DNA of 41,573 bases, from positions 13,751-55,323 of the forward strand of contig NAOQ01000097.1 in assembly GCA_002751075.1 (NCBI GenBank), written 5' to 3'. The notes beneath the pieces were generated by a model, which made no database searches, was not told the origin of the DNA, and was given only the letters and a program-made list of their open reading frames with translations. A program made the position numbers and the translations under genes. Positions 25,856-35,970 of this stretch are shown piece by piece (position 1 is the stretch's first letter; each line of letters starts with the position of its first letter). Source of the DNA: Ichthyophonus hoferi (Eukaryota; Opisthokonta; Ichthyosporea; Ichthyophonida; Ichthyophonidae).

Positions 25856-26600
25856 AATAGAAAAGGTTTACTTTTTTTGAAAAAAAAGGAAAGGTGTTGT
25901 AACCAATAGCTAGTATAGTTTGGCACTACTCTTTGGTGGCTTCGGCTGATATGTAAATGAGTTCTTATTCTCAAACATGGTGGTATGTATGTTGTTTATT
26001 AGTCTAAGGCATATCAGATAAACTGTAAAGTGCCTCTAAAGGTAATGTGTCTAAAATTTCAAGATCATTTACATTTTCTGTTTGTCTACAGTCATGCTAA
26101 AATTCAGAGGTGTGCTACATCCTTTGTAGTTTTAACAATTAATGAATTCTCCAGTGATCAAATTTTAGAGCTACAATGCAAAAGCCTCCAAAATTATAAT
26201 GTTTTTTAACAATCTAAGACATATTGTTTGTCCAGAGGTTTGTCAAATCAACATATCTAGAAATTATTGAAGCATTAGCTTAGATTTTATGGTAGTGTAA
26301 TTGGTAATGTACTAGACTATGGTAATATATCTACCTATAAAGGGCAAAGGATTTATACTTTTCCCAATTCTCTATGAGCTTGCAACTGAAAAAACCATGA
26401 CCTGGATACTCGGTCAGTAACAGTTTCTTAACTAGAAAATAATTAATCTAGACAATAGTACTGTTGCAGTATTGGTAAACACTGTAGGATGTTTAGGATA
26501 AGAATTACTTTAGGTGTATCTAGCAATTAACCTCGCAACTATCTAGAAGCTTATAATATTAAGTTAGCACTAATTAAAACTGTTTCACAAACAATATATT
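25856..26600. other. Intergenic, nothing recognised
   Basis: AT-rich and of higher complexity than the TOP2 introns. No open frame or clear tandem repeat. A tRNA-like A-box word sits at 26293-26304 without a convincing partner (see rejected items). Confidence 0.5.
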
Positions 26601-26627
26601 ATAGTGTTAACTTAATACTTAAAATGC

Positions 26628-27440
26628 AACATTGAACCTTTATATGATAAGAAGCGTTTTAGAATGAAGTTTTGATTGAGAATTAAGACCTGGACATTAA
26701 TTAGTTAATAGTGATTAATTGGTTCAATGATGTCACTAATTGTAGTTAATTAGGGACTATATATTTAATGAAGTACAGAGTAAAGCTTTACGGTAATTTT
26801 CAATAGTTTTATTCATTGGATTTGTATCATATATATAGCGATTGATATTACCCGTGTGCTATGTAAGTTCCTTAAAGATCCTTTGAGTAGTGACTGGATG
26901 TCTGGTTGTAAGAGCATGTTACAGGGCAGCTATGTTCAGCTCCTATTGTGCAATATGTTAAACTTAAATGATTATCATGTGGTCAACTGGTCTTGTCGCT
27001 GATTCAACAACTATATAACCAGCATATACAGACTTTGTCTGAATACTAATTACAAGTTCTAGTCAATAAAGTTATTTATTAATATCTCAACATAATTCAT
27101 ATTAGGTATGGCTCTGCAAAGAAGAGAATCTTAGCATATCCGTTTCCAGATATAAGCCCAAATCATTTGTAGCAATTCTCACAAGATGGGATACGAAGGA
27201 ACCCAGAAAAAATAGAAGGTTCATGTACAGCTCTTCTCAGAATCTAGTGGTAACTGTATGACAAGACATCTATTTGAAGAATATAACTTCTCATTGAGCT
27301 CAGATTAGAGAAACAAAGTCTGCAGACTCCCAAAAAGAATAGAATCATTGCTTGCATGTTGACCCCAAGGAGGAGTCTACCCAAGCCACTGAAACTTTTG
27401 GCATAATCTACCATTTCATTTTTCTAAAACCTGTGCTATA
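26628..27440 (+). mobile_element. Dispersed LTR-like repeat, copy A (fossil)
   Basis: One of two diverged copies of the same repeat in this window. About 26716-27100 aligns, with gaps, to 30885-31268. Shared words include GTGCTATGTAAGTT at 26856-26869 and 31030-31043, and a TCAACTGG/TCAATTGA block near 26980 and 31155. The leading part (about 26628-26700, starting CATTGAACCT) matches 31717-31790 in the other copy. An AATAAA lies at 27065-27070. After about 27108 both copies continue GGTATG and then Lys/Ser-rich, coding-like but broken sequence. The order (leading block, body, internal part, leading block again) is what two LTRs flanking an internal region would give, but no reverse transcriptase or integrase is visible. 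It looks old and several times broken. The family name and ends are not established. Confidence 0.45.
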
Positions 27441-27960
27441 ATAAAGGCATATTTTCATCTATGAGAAACGTCAAGCAAGTCATATACAAACTACAATATA
27501 TGTTATAATAGACAACCAATAATTAGTTTGTGTGCACCTCCATATCTTCAATATGCACTAGTGCATTTTCATGTGCTGTGCTTGTACAGCTATTAGTAAT
27601 TTAATACATTACCCATTTACCTATATGCATGCAAGAAGGTCATAATTTTCAAATTGAAAGCTTGGTGAACTGGCTATAGAGTACATGAAGTGTATATCGT
27701 ATATTATTATTTTTTAAATGTGCAGTTACTCATCTTTTCTATTATATGTTTCAGCAATTTAAAAAACAGACATAGTATCTGTTTACACTTCATCTATATA
27801 TAAAACCAGTTTTAAATCTGTTAAATGCAATGTGCATTTTAAAAAAGATGTATACTTCTTAAAATGGGCATTTTGGTTGAATTTCGATAAATTATTCCTG
27901 GTTAATGTTATAACTTTTGTATGTCAAGGAATAATACTTGATTAAAAACTTTTAAAGGTT
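27441..27960. other. Intergenic, nothing recognised
   Basis: AT-rich sequence without an open frame. A short word TACACTTCATCTATATATAA (27784-27803) recurs in altered form near 31916-31937, just after repeat copy B, so part of this stretch may also be old repeat. Confidence 0.4.
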
Positions 27961-27968
27961 TAATGACT

Positions 27969-28460
27969 AAATTTTGTTGCAGTATATGTACAAATACTTT
28001 ATGATGTCTGAGATAAGATTAACTTACCATTTATTTAGAATTTAACCTCTATGTATTAAGAAAATGATAATAAGATATATAAATGGTAGTTGATTGTTAG
28101 ATAATGATAATTAATTAATTCATGATATCACTAAGTATAGACTTTTAGAACTAAATGGTTATTACCATTATCTAACACAATAATATCACTTCTATCACCT
28201 AATACACTGTGACTCTAAACCACTTGTTAATATTATTTCAGATATGATATTATTGTATTATATATTGGTAATAACTATCCAGTCCTAAAAGTCTAGTCTA
28301 TACTTAGTGATATCATTGATTAATTAGTTATCAATATCTAAATAATCAACTACTTATTATCATTTTCTTAATACTTAGAGGTTAAATGCTAAATAAACAG
28401 TAAGTTGATCTTATCTCAGACATCATAAAATATTTGTACAGATACTGCAATAAATCTAAA
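27969..28460. repeat. Large imperfect inverted repeat (about 220-bp arms)
   Basis: The left arm, about 27969-28190, is repeated in reverse complement at about 28241-28460, leaving a loop near 50 bp. Landmarks run in the same order on both arms: TTGCAGTAT, TGATGTCTGAGATAAGAT, ATTTAACCTCTA, ATTAAGAAAATGATAATAAG, TGATATCACTAAGTATAGAC and AATAATATCA. By eye the arms are roughly four-fifths identical with small gaps. The words ACCTCTATGTATTAAGAA and GATATCACTAA also occur in altered form in the LTR-like repeat copies, so the arms probably derive from that family. Alternatives are a foldback or MITE-type element, or two repeat copies inserted head to head. Confidence 0.85.
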
Positions 28461-29985
28461 TTTGAATGGTTATACCCTATATTTGCACAGGTTTTTGAAT
28501 TGTTTTTATAATCTTTAGCAACATTAAACATTCTTTGCACTTAATCCTAGCCTTAGCTTAATTGTAGATCTATATATTCATTTGCAGTATGTGTCATAAA
28601 TGTGTAGATATAATATTTTTTTAATGGTTCACATATTTGAAATAATGTAAAGAGAATTTAAAAATTCATCTCTTTGGTATATGTTGATTGTCAATAGCGT
28701 TTTACATTATACATGTAATTTTATTTAATACACTTACCATCTATACGTTAGTCAATGGGTTATGTAGATAAGCATACAAAAATGGTAATGCCATTGTGTT
28801 GAGAATAATAGGCAGAGTCAGGAGCGTTTCTGTGACCCATATTCGTTTAGAAGAAGAGGAACTACCCAATTAAGGGTGTTTTAGCGTGTCCCTTTGCATA
28901 CACGGAGTAAAAATATGCGGAAACATACTTTCTATAGTAAACAAGGCAACAGGACTTAGTTTGGGCAGAACGCCTAAAAAATGAGTTATCTGGATCCAAA
29001 ACATAATCTAAAATGGCTTAGCTTAGTATATGGTTGGGGGACTTCTGCCATTAGTTGGTTCTATTTTTATCGATCGTCTTGGATTACTATTTTAAATCAA
29101 TAGATTAAACTAATTATTTTTTCAGACTACATTAAGTCATAGTAATTGCTAATAATATTAAATGATTATAACTATCTAAATGCATACGCAAATCAATAAA
29201 ATATTTCTCTTTTAACAAGTTGGATTGGTACTTTTTCTATATACTCTTACAAACTAAGAAATAAATACACATGTATTTAAGTTGAATTGCTATTTGCTCA
29301 AAGAGCATGATTGTAAATTTTAGTGCTGGAAGTTAATATGCATAGATTCAGATTCGAAGAAAATAAGATAAGCTGTAATGCCAGTGGCAATAGAAAGACC
29401 ACAATTTCTTTGGAAAGCAAAACAATTCCTTGTATTTTCTAGCTAAATAGTGTGTAAAATATGTAATAAAATATATAAATATTAACATTTATGACAGTAA
29501 CCACATATCTGCACAAGCATAATCATATGAAGAGATCAGTGGTGAGATTTGAAATTATCAACATATGCACACTCATCAATAGTTATGGTGTAATATTATT
29601 AAATAAATATGTTTAGGTTTATTGTTTATATTGGACGTAGTGTCAGATAAAGTAATGAATGAATGGACTCTCCAAGTAAGTAAGTTGGCATAAACAATCC
29701 AGTAGAAGCATAGTTGATGTAAAAGTTTCTTGGTGGGGTTACTGGTTCTCACTAGCAGCAAATATATGCTTGAAATTTTGTCTATGTCATCTGTATATGA
29801 CAAATATGCTATACTCGCCCTCTTTTCCATGATTGCACCTCATTTTATGAAGGCAGGAGTTTTGATGAACTTTAAATTTTAGATAATCTTTTTTTTTTTT
29901 GCGATTTTTATCTTGATTAGGCAAAGTCATCACGGATATCTATTAAGATGAAAACTTGCATATAACAGACATTTATTATAATATG
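28461..29985. other. Intergenic, nothing recognised
   Basis: AT-rich sequence with no convincing reading frame on either strand. The one long open frame, on the minus strand at 29576-29830, has no recognisable motif and no codon pattern that stands out. A T-run lies near 29889-29901. Confidence 0.4.
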
Positions 29986-29989
29986 CAAT

Positions 29990-30145
29990 TTGAGTAGTCC
30001 TGAATAAGAACCTGCCAAAGTCTCCTCGTCAATTTTCGTAAATTCCTCGGAACTCGTAGATATTACAGACTCTAAATCTGCAGACGTAAATATTTGTTCA
30101 CTAGACAAAGACGAGATGTACTCAGGAAGAGGAGAGAGGTCTTGT
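29990..30145 (-). pseudogene. Short Ser/Glu-rich protein-like stretch, unrecognised
   Basis: On the minus strand an open stretch reads PLPEYISSLSSEQIFTSADL and then continues Ser/Glu/Asp-rich (ISTSSEEFTKIDEETL). This differs from the Tyr/Ile/Phe-rich translations of random AT-rich DNA here. The rhythm (LSSEQI, DLESVI, EEFTKI) loosely recalls the short helical repeats of mesothelin/otoancorin-like proteins, but this is only a resemblance. A CCCTCTACAAG that could act as a splice acceptor lies just upstream, but no good donor or partner exon was found. It could be an orphan exon, a gene fragment or chance. Confidence 0.25.
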
Positions 30146-30533
30146 AGAGGGAAAGTTTACTTGTTGGGAACTGGCTTGGATGTTGCTATTTGTTCTTAAT
30201 CTGTAGAGTTCGAAGAGATGACAACTCTTGTCTTCTGCTCTGTTCTCGTGGACCAAAGGATGTCTTTTGATGTCAGCGATAGAGTGTGTTTGATGCTTAT
30301 TCTAGGAGTTGCCTTATTATGTGATATAGCAAATTCTTTAAAGTTGTAGCTATGTAGAATGTGTTTAAAGTTTAGCGTTGCATATAAAAAAAATGGAAGG
30401 AGAATGTATAAAGTTGTCTATAAATAATATATAAAGACGTCATAGAAATAGTATAGAGTCCGTGTTTATTATTAGTTGTTTCTGTCCCATTTATCTTTTC
30501 GCAACATGCGGTTTATCGTGGGTTTCAATTATA

Positions 30534-30564
30534 GATCGGTTCATCAATGTCAATGGAACCGATC
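30534..30564. repeat. Perfect 9-bp hairpin
   Basis: GATCGGTTC at 30534-30542 is followed after 13 bases by its exact reverse complement GAACCGATC at 30556-30564. The GC-rich arms stand out in AT-rich surroundings. Function unknown. Confidence 0.7.
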
Positions 30565-30884
30565 GTAAAAACATACAGTTTAGAGAAGACCTCTAAGAGC
30601 CACTAGAATTATCTTATTTTGTCTATATGATCTAATGCTATTGTATTTTAATTTGATTGGCTGTATAGCTAATCATTCCATTTAATGGGTGTTCGTATTC
30701 TATGAAGTTGACCAATAAATATGCTTATTTAAGAACGTTGTATTTTCAACTAATAATGGGCTAATCATTGTATGATCCGCTTGCTACCAGAACTTGGGCT
30801 GATCTACGTATTCATCCGGAGTTGAATGGTCTTGAAAAATTTGTTTGGAATGCGTTAACTTGGACAGTCATGAATGTTTCGGAC

Positions 30885-31795
30885 AATAATTAATTAATTT
30901 AATGGTGTCATTAATTGTATTTAATTTTGACTAGAAGTTTAGCATAGCCTAGAGTACAAATTTGCGTTGATTTTAAGTAGTGTTGATCATTGTATTTGAA
31001 TCATACACATAGTGACTAATGATACATAGGTGCTATGTAAGTTTCTGAATGCTCCTATGAATAGTCACTAGATAACTAGCTTATATGAGCATGTTTGAGA
31101 CAATCATGTTGAGCTTTCATTGGGTAATATGTTCGACTCAAAAGTTTATTACGTGGTCAATTGATTTTGACCTGATCCAACAACTGTACAACCAACATAC
31201 ACAGACCTAGTCTGGATCCAGAATACTAGTTGTATAAAAAAAATCTAAATATATTACACTCCATAATTGGTTGTGGGTATGACAGCCCAGAAACAAAGCT
31301 CTTTGTCAGTTCATTACTAGGGATAAACGAAAATCATCTGCACAAACTACAAGGAAGTCAGGATCTGTAGGTACTAAAGAAAAGAAGCAACTATATATTC
31401 AGTTCTCATCATATTCCAGTAACGAGCACACATTAGGACAAATCTATGAGGAATTTAACCTCACTTAGAGTCTAGAATCTAGCTGTACAGAACCGGAAGA
31501 TAATAGTCAAAAAGAGCCTCAACACCTGCCCAATGACCTTAAAGAGAAGTCTACACAAATCACCAAATATCATTACAAAAACTACTTAGTAGAACAATAT
31601 TTAGATAAAACCCAGTACACATTCTTTTGTTGAAGTTTTTCTGTTCCTACAACTTCACAGTAAGTGTTTCGCTGAAAACTTAATAATTTGTTTTATTAAT
31701 GCATATTTTTTATTTCACATTGAACCTCTATATGTTAAGAAGGGTTTCAGAATGAAGTTTCAGTTGGCACTTAAAACGTGGACATAAATTAATGA
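30885..31795 (+). mobile_element. Dispersed LTR-like repeat, copy B (fossil)
   Basis: Second copy of the repeat at 26628-27440, in the same orientation. The body (30885-31268) aligns to copy A. It is followed by an internal part (about 31275-31630) that is Lys/Ser/Thr/Gln-rich in one frame, looks like former coding sequence and is interrupted. The block at 31717-31790 (CATTGAACCTCTATATGTTAAGAAG) matches the start of copy A, which would make it the beginning of a second terminal repeat cut short. No conserved polymerase domain is seen. It appears old and broken. I infer an LTR-type element from the block order only. Confidence 0.45.
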
Positions 31796-32570
31796 TAACT
31801 ATTATTTATTTTACCGTACATTTTGTAAAAAACAAAACTAGTTTTTGTTGATACGTAGGAGAATTCAGTATTTTTAGATAGGAAATATATAATAACTTAA
31901 AACAACTGTAGAACACTTCATCTATATGTAAAAAGAGAGATTATATTACGATAGACAGTGGATCACTCCACCAACAGTACTTGAACTTTGACATAGTATT
32001 GCTCTTATGCAATTAACTTTGTACCATAGAGAAAACAGGCTTGTTGAAGCATTTTAGATCCATGACTATATAAGGACAGGATCCTTAGAATGGGATTTCA
32101 CTTTATAACTTTGTAACATTATACCTGTCAACATTAAGTAGTGATGACGGCTTAAGGCTAAACTAGTCTACTTATGTGGTTGTAATAAACATAATGTAAG
32201 TCGAAAAAAATCACATTCTAATATTATTATTGGATATATATACACAGGATATATATTCAATATATTACATTTTTAGTTTATAATGCACATATATAAAGCT
32301 ATATATGTAGCGCTATGCAACTCATCTAGTAAATACCTATTTACGCTAGTTTTTGCTCACCCATATGTGACATTAACTGTCAACAAGATATGGTTACTAG
32401 TATATATAGCAATAAAGTACTTTTGAAGTAATATACCTTTCCACCTATACCCTAAAATTAAATTGCATACTAAATGTGTTATATATGTATATCTATCATA
32501 TTACCATAACAATTTTCTTTAAAAATACTGAAGATCAAAATAATGATGGATGTTTAGATTAAAATTTAAG
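31796..32570. other. Intergenic, nothing recognised
   Basis: AT-rich, no open frame. Several TATATA runs, the longest near 32232-32260. Part may still belong to the repeat copy just upstream, whose outer border is not defined. Confidence 0.4.
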
Positions 32571-32571
32571 T

Positions 32572-32751
32572 AAAAAAGCTCACCAGGCCACAGTTACATA
32601 TTTATTGGGAGCTAGAGATAAGAGGTTTCTTTATGAGAAACTAATCAGCAAAAATCTGAAACTGTACTCTACCAAATTGACCGAACAGCATGCAGGGAAT
32701 GCATTTGATAGAATATTTGCAAGCAATTTACTTAATCCAAGACTTAAGTGT
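32572..32751 (+). other. Open stretch of about 60 codons, unrecognised
   Basis: Plus-strand frame including KRFLYEKLISKNLKLY and AFDRIFASNLLNPRLKC, ended by TGA. Amino-acid use is balanced and unlike most spurious frames in this region. There is no ATG start, no recognised family, and no supporting splice partner. It could be a transposon fragment or chance. Confidence 0.2.
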
Positions 32752-34336
32752 AAAGACTGAGATTCTACACTTTGAAATAACAGAGTGTCCTCCATTAATA
32801 TCAATAAGTGTAATAAAAAAATATTTGAATGAAACATAATATAATAAATAGTGTCATTAGACTGCATCATGTACCAGATATTGAAAGCGAAATAACCTGT
32901 GCAAAGGTTTCATATTACCAATACGGTATGTGTATATGTCAGAGAACTCAATGCTGTATTAAATATGTTTAATTTCTTTGAAGGAAATATAGAAGGTTTG
33001 AAATGCGATTGTTTTTTTTAGTTTTAAAGATGGGATAAAATAGAGCATACGGAAATTCGACCAATATTTTAATTTTTCATTCCTGATTAATATGTACTTA
33101 ATGATATATATAGTAGCCCAAGTTTTGGCATTTTTAATAAGAAATATTATTACTGAACAACAAAAACTCAGAAAGTACACCCTTCCATATGTTCTATCTC
33201 AGTTTTTTACTAGCTGAAATCATAAAACGTGGGCTTACACACAAAATCCCAGTGCAAGCTAGTCTTATTTGCAGTATTTAACAATTATCACTTGTTGAAT
33301 GACAATACCATTACATTGTGATAGCCACAATAAGCAAGCACACCTCTTGGCTATTGCAATACTACAAACTTGTATTAATACTCATAAACGAGTGGTTTTT
33401 TTAAAAAACTTTTTAATATTATTTTCCGTTTAGTACCTAATATTGTTCAACTCAATCTTAAAAGATTTGGGGAATATATGTCTATCAAATCATAACCTTG
33501 TCTGGTAGATGCAGATTAATTAAGACCTAACTAACATATCCTCCAATAAATACTTCTTAGTAGTCTAGCTACGTTGCCAATCTTAATTTGAAATCATGAT
33601 ATCATAGGAAATTGAGAACAGAGTAGTAAAGTATGCTGGAAGCCTGTAGCATAACATAAACCTGGTAGGAAAAATGTTGCAAATATGTTTTTATTTAACA
33701 CTTTACGTTGAAGGAATGTGACAGTACTATGCCACTACTACCGATTGACAGTGTTGATGATCTACTTATATATATACATATCGCACGTACAGTATAGCCA
33801 GAAGCTATAGTTGGCATACCAGTAAAGGCAATATGTATGCTACTGGCTAAAGAATGATATACCATATTTCAAATAAAGCTGAATACATAGCAAACCATTC
33901 AATAAATTATATTTTATAGAAATCAAAACACATAGTATTATCAAAAGAAAATTTACCAAAACGCAACCAGAAAATATGATTCCTTCAGAAGAAGAGAAAC
34001 TAGGAGAAAAAAGAAAAAAAAGGAGAAGTAGGGAGCATACTATACTATTAGCGGTAAATTAAACCCCTTTCCTACCAATAAATACCTCAGATTATAAAAG
34101 CAGTAACCAATCTTGAGCTCGTATGCGTTTCTAAATATTTCACAACATTATAACATTCACCTACTTTAGTGATACACCAGATTGGAAAGAGGTCGGGCTA
34201 ATAATAACTATAAATATAGACATATTCACGCACGTCCTACTAATCCTAAAACATATCGTTGAGGTAATATATATATATACCAATACACTTATAAAATGAT
34301 ATTTCCACATAGGAACATATCACAGTTAATTGATTT
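32752..34336. other. Intergenic, downstream of both genes
   Basis: No convincing coding sequence or tandem repeat. The part nearest 34336 must hold the 3' UTR of the minus-strand KNL1-like gene; no clear AATAAA on that strand was seen in the 140 bases after its stop. Confidence 0.4.
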
Positions 34337-35970
34337 TTAGAGTCCACCCATCCCTCCCACCATAGGTAAGGATTGGAAGTATTTTTCCATAGCATCAGCC
34401 ATATCTGTCAATCTGGTGCGGTAGTCACGGCAATTCTTTAACTGTTGGCGGAGGGTATCTTCCCTGTGAAACAGTTATACAGAAATAGTAAGCACCGCCA
34501 TCCCATAATAAACAAACATACACACATACAAATATAATCATATATATACACATACACATACACAAACGCAAACACAAACACAAACACAAACACACATAAG
34601 AGCAATAGACTGAATAAGACAGAAATATAGCCTGTCAACATACGAGATAGATTGGGCCCCAAGTAATACAGTCAGTTGGTAATCAAGGTCCTTGGGAAAC
34701 ACAGAGCTAGCGGTGAGACTAGGTACGGTTAAGGTCACTGCCACCCATGGGTCAGCCCACGATCGGGTCAGTTGAATCGAAACACCCTGTTTGTCGGCTG
34801 CAGGTGGGGGATGGGGAGTATATGTGAATATGTAGTACACTTGGGTCATTGTAGAGTCACGGAAAGGGATAGAGAGGGACAGGGACAGAGTGTATGGATA
34901 GTAGTAAAAGAATAAGAAGAGTGTTTTATATTAAAAGACTAAACAATAGTAAGATAAATAATTCAGTTAAATCAAAAGGAAGGAATTGTCATATAAGGTC
35001 AGGTTGTAAGGTAAATACGAAAAACACGCATACTGTACATTGTTATATTATGGAACGTTTTACTAGGTGCAAGCTTTCTTTAATATAAAATGAAATTAAG
35101 AGTACATGAGGATTGGATAATTAAATTTATAAAGGAAAGTATTTAAAGTGACATAAAATTGAAAGTAGAAGTGAAAAAAAAATGAAAAAAAAATGAAGAG
35201 CTAGATAGACAGGAAAGATATGTAGATAGGAGCCAGCCATCACACAAAGCATGTACCATTTGGTTTGCACACTGCCCCGCGAAGACTACCAACTAGGGAG
35301 ATGTCTCTATACATGTCTAGGGTCCTTAGAAGCATAGACGACACACCACGAAGGAGCTAGAAAATAACAAGATAGGGGGTATTAGTGCAGTAGTGGTAGA
35401 ATACATATCCTATATAAAGTACAATCTAGTCAAACTCTTTTCTTACCATCATACAATATAAACCACAGGATAGAGAAACAGTGAAGGAAAAAGATAGAGA
35501 GCAATAGAGAGAGAGAAGAAATCAACTCACTCTTGGAACATCCTTAGTGGTACGACATTGGTCAAAGAATAAGTCAAATGAAATAGAATCTACTAAGGCG
35601 GCAAGCAGGGGGTCAGGGGTCTCACTAGTAGTCAGTTTAATGCTGGTTAGGGTCTTGATGGTACTGTCTGTACTATCTGTAGGGAAGGAGGAGGGAGGGA
35701 GAGCGTGATAAATGGGTGTAAGTAGGTGAAAAAGAAGGAAATATAGTAATTAAGATAGTATATATAGACAGAGAGAGCGAGAGAAATAGATATAGACATG
35801 GCAATAGAGTGACGTATATATATATAAAGGGGCAGATAAAGGAATGGGTCACTATAAGGGACCAAGAAGCACAAACCTAAGGAGTCACCCAGGGTAATGT
35901 GCAAACCATATGGAGAGACCTTGGATTTAAAGGTCATTTCTGAGTCAGACAGACTGACAAGTCCATATCC
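34337..35970 (-). other. KNL1-like exons 11-15: RWD-like C-terminus
   Basis: Exons 35970-35877, 35676-35531, 35356-35257, 34797-34644 and 34463-34337 encode residues 503-708. GYGLVSLSDSEMTFKSK begins the globular part. RTLDMYRDISLVGSLRGAV and the beta-rich GVSIQLTRSWADPWVAVTLT resemble in pattern the second RWD repeat that docks on Mis12 in animal and fungal KNL1. The protein ends with a helix (EDTLRQQLKNCRDYRTRL) and LPMVGGMGGL. The junction between the last two exons was fixed by the strong GTATGT donor at phase 2. Confidence 0.72.

Noticed and set aside
26293-26357. tRNA gene or tRNA-derived SINE: A-box-like TAGTGTAATTGG and a weak B-box-like GGATTTATAC
   Set aside because: The B box lacks the key C and purine positions, box spacing is too long for a plain tRNA and no acceptor stem pairs. 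In AT-rich DNA the A box is easily met by chance.
29576-29830. 84-residue minus-strand frame as a gene
   Set aside because: No motif, no splice context and no compositional difference from other chance frames in the intergenic region.
34538-34660. CVCVCVC-rich continuation of a minus-strand frame after the KNL1-like exon 34797-34644
   Set aside because: It is the translated CA repeat of the intron; the GTATGT donor at 34643-34638 ends the exon.
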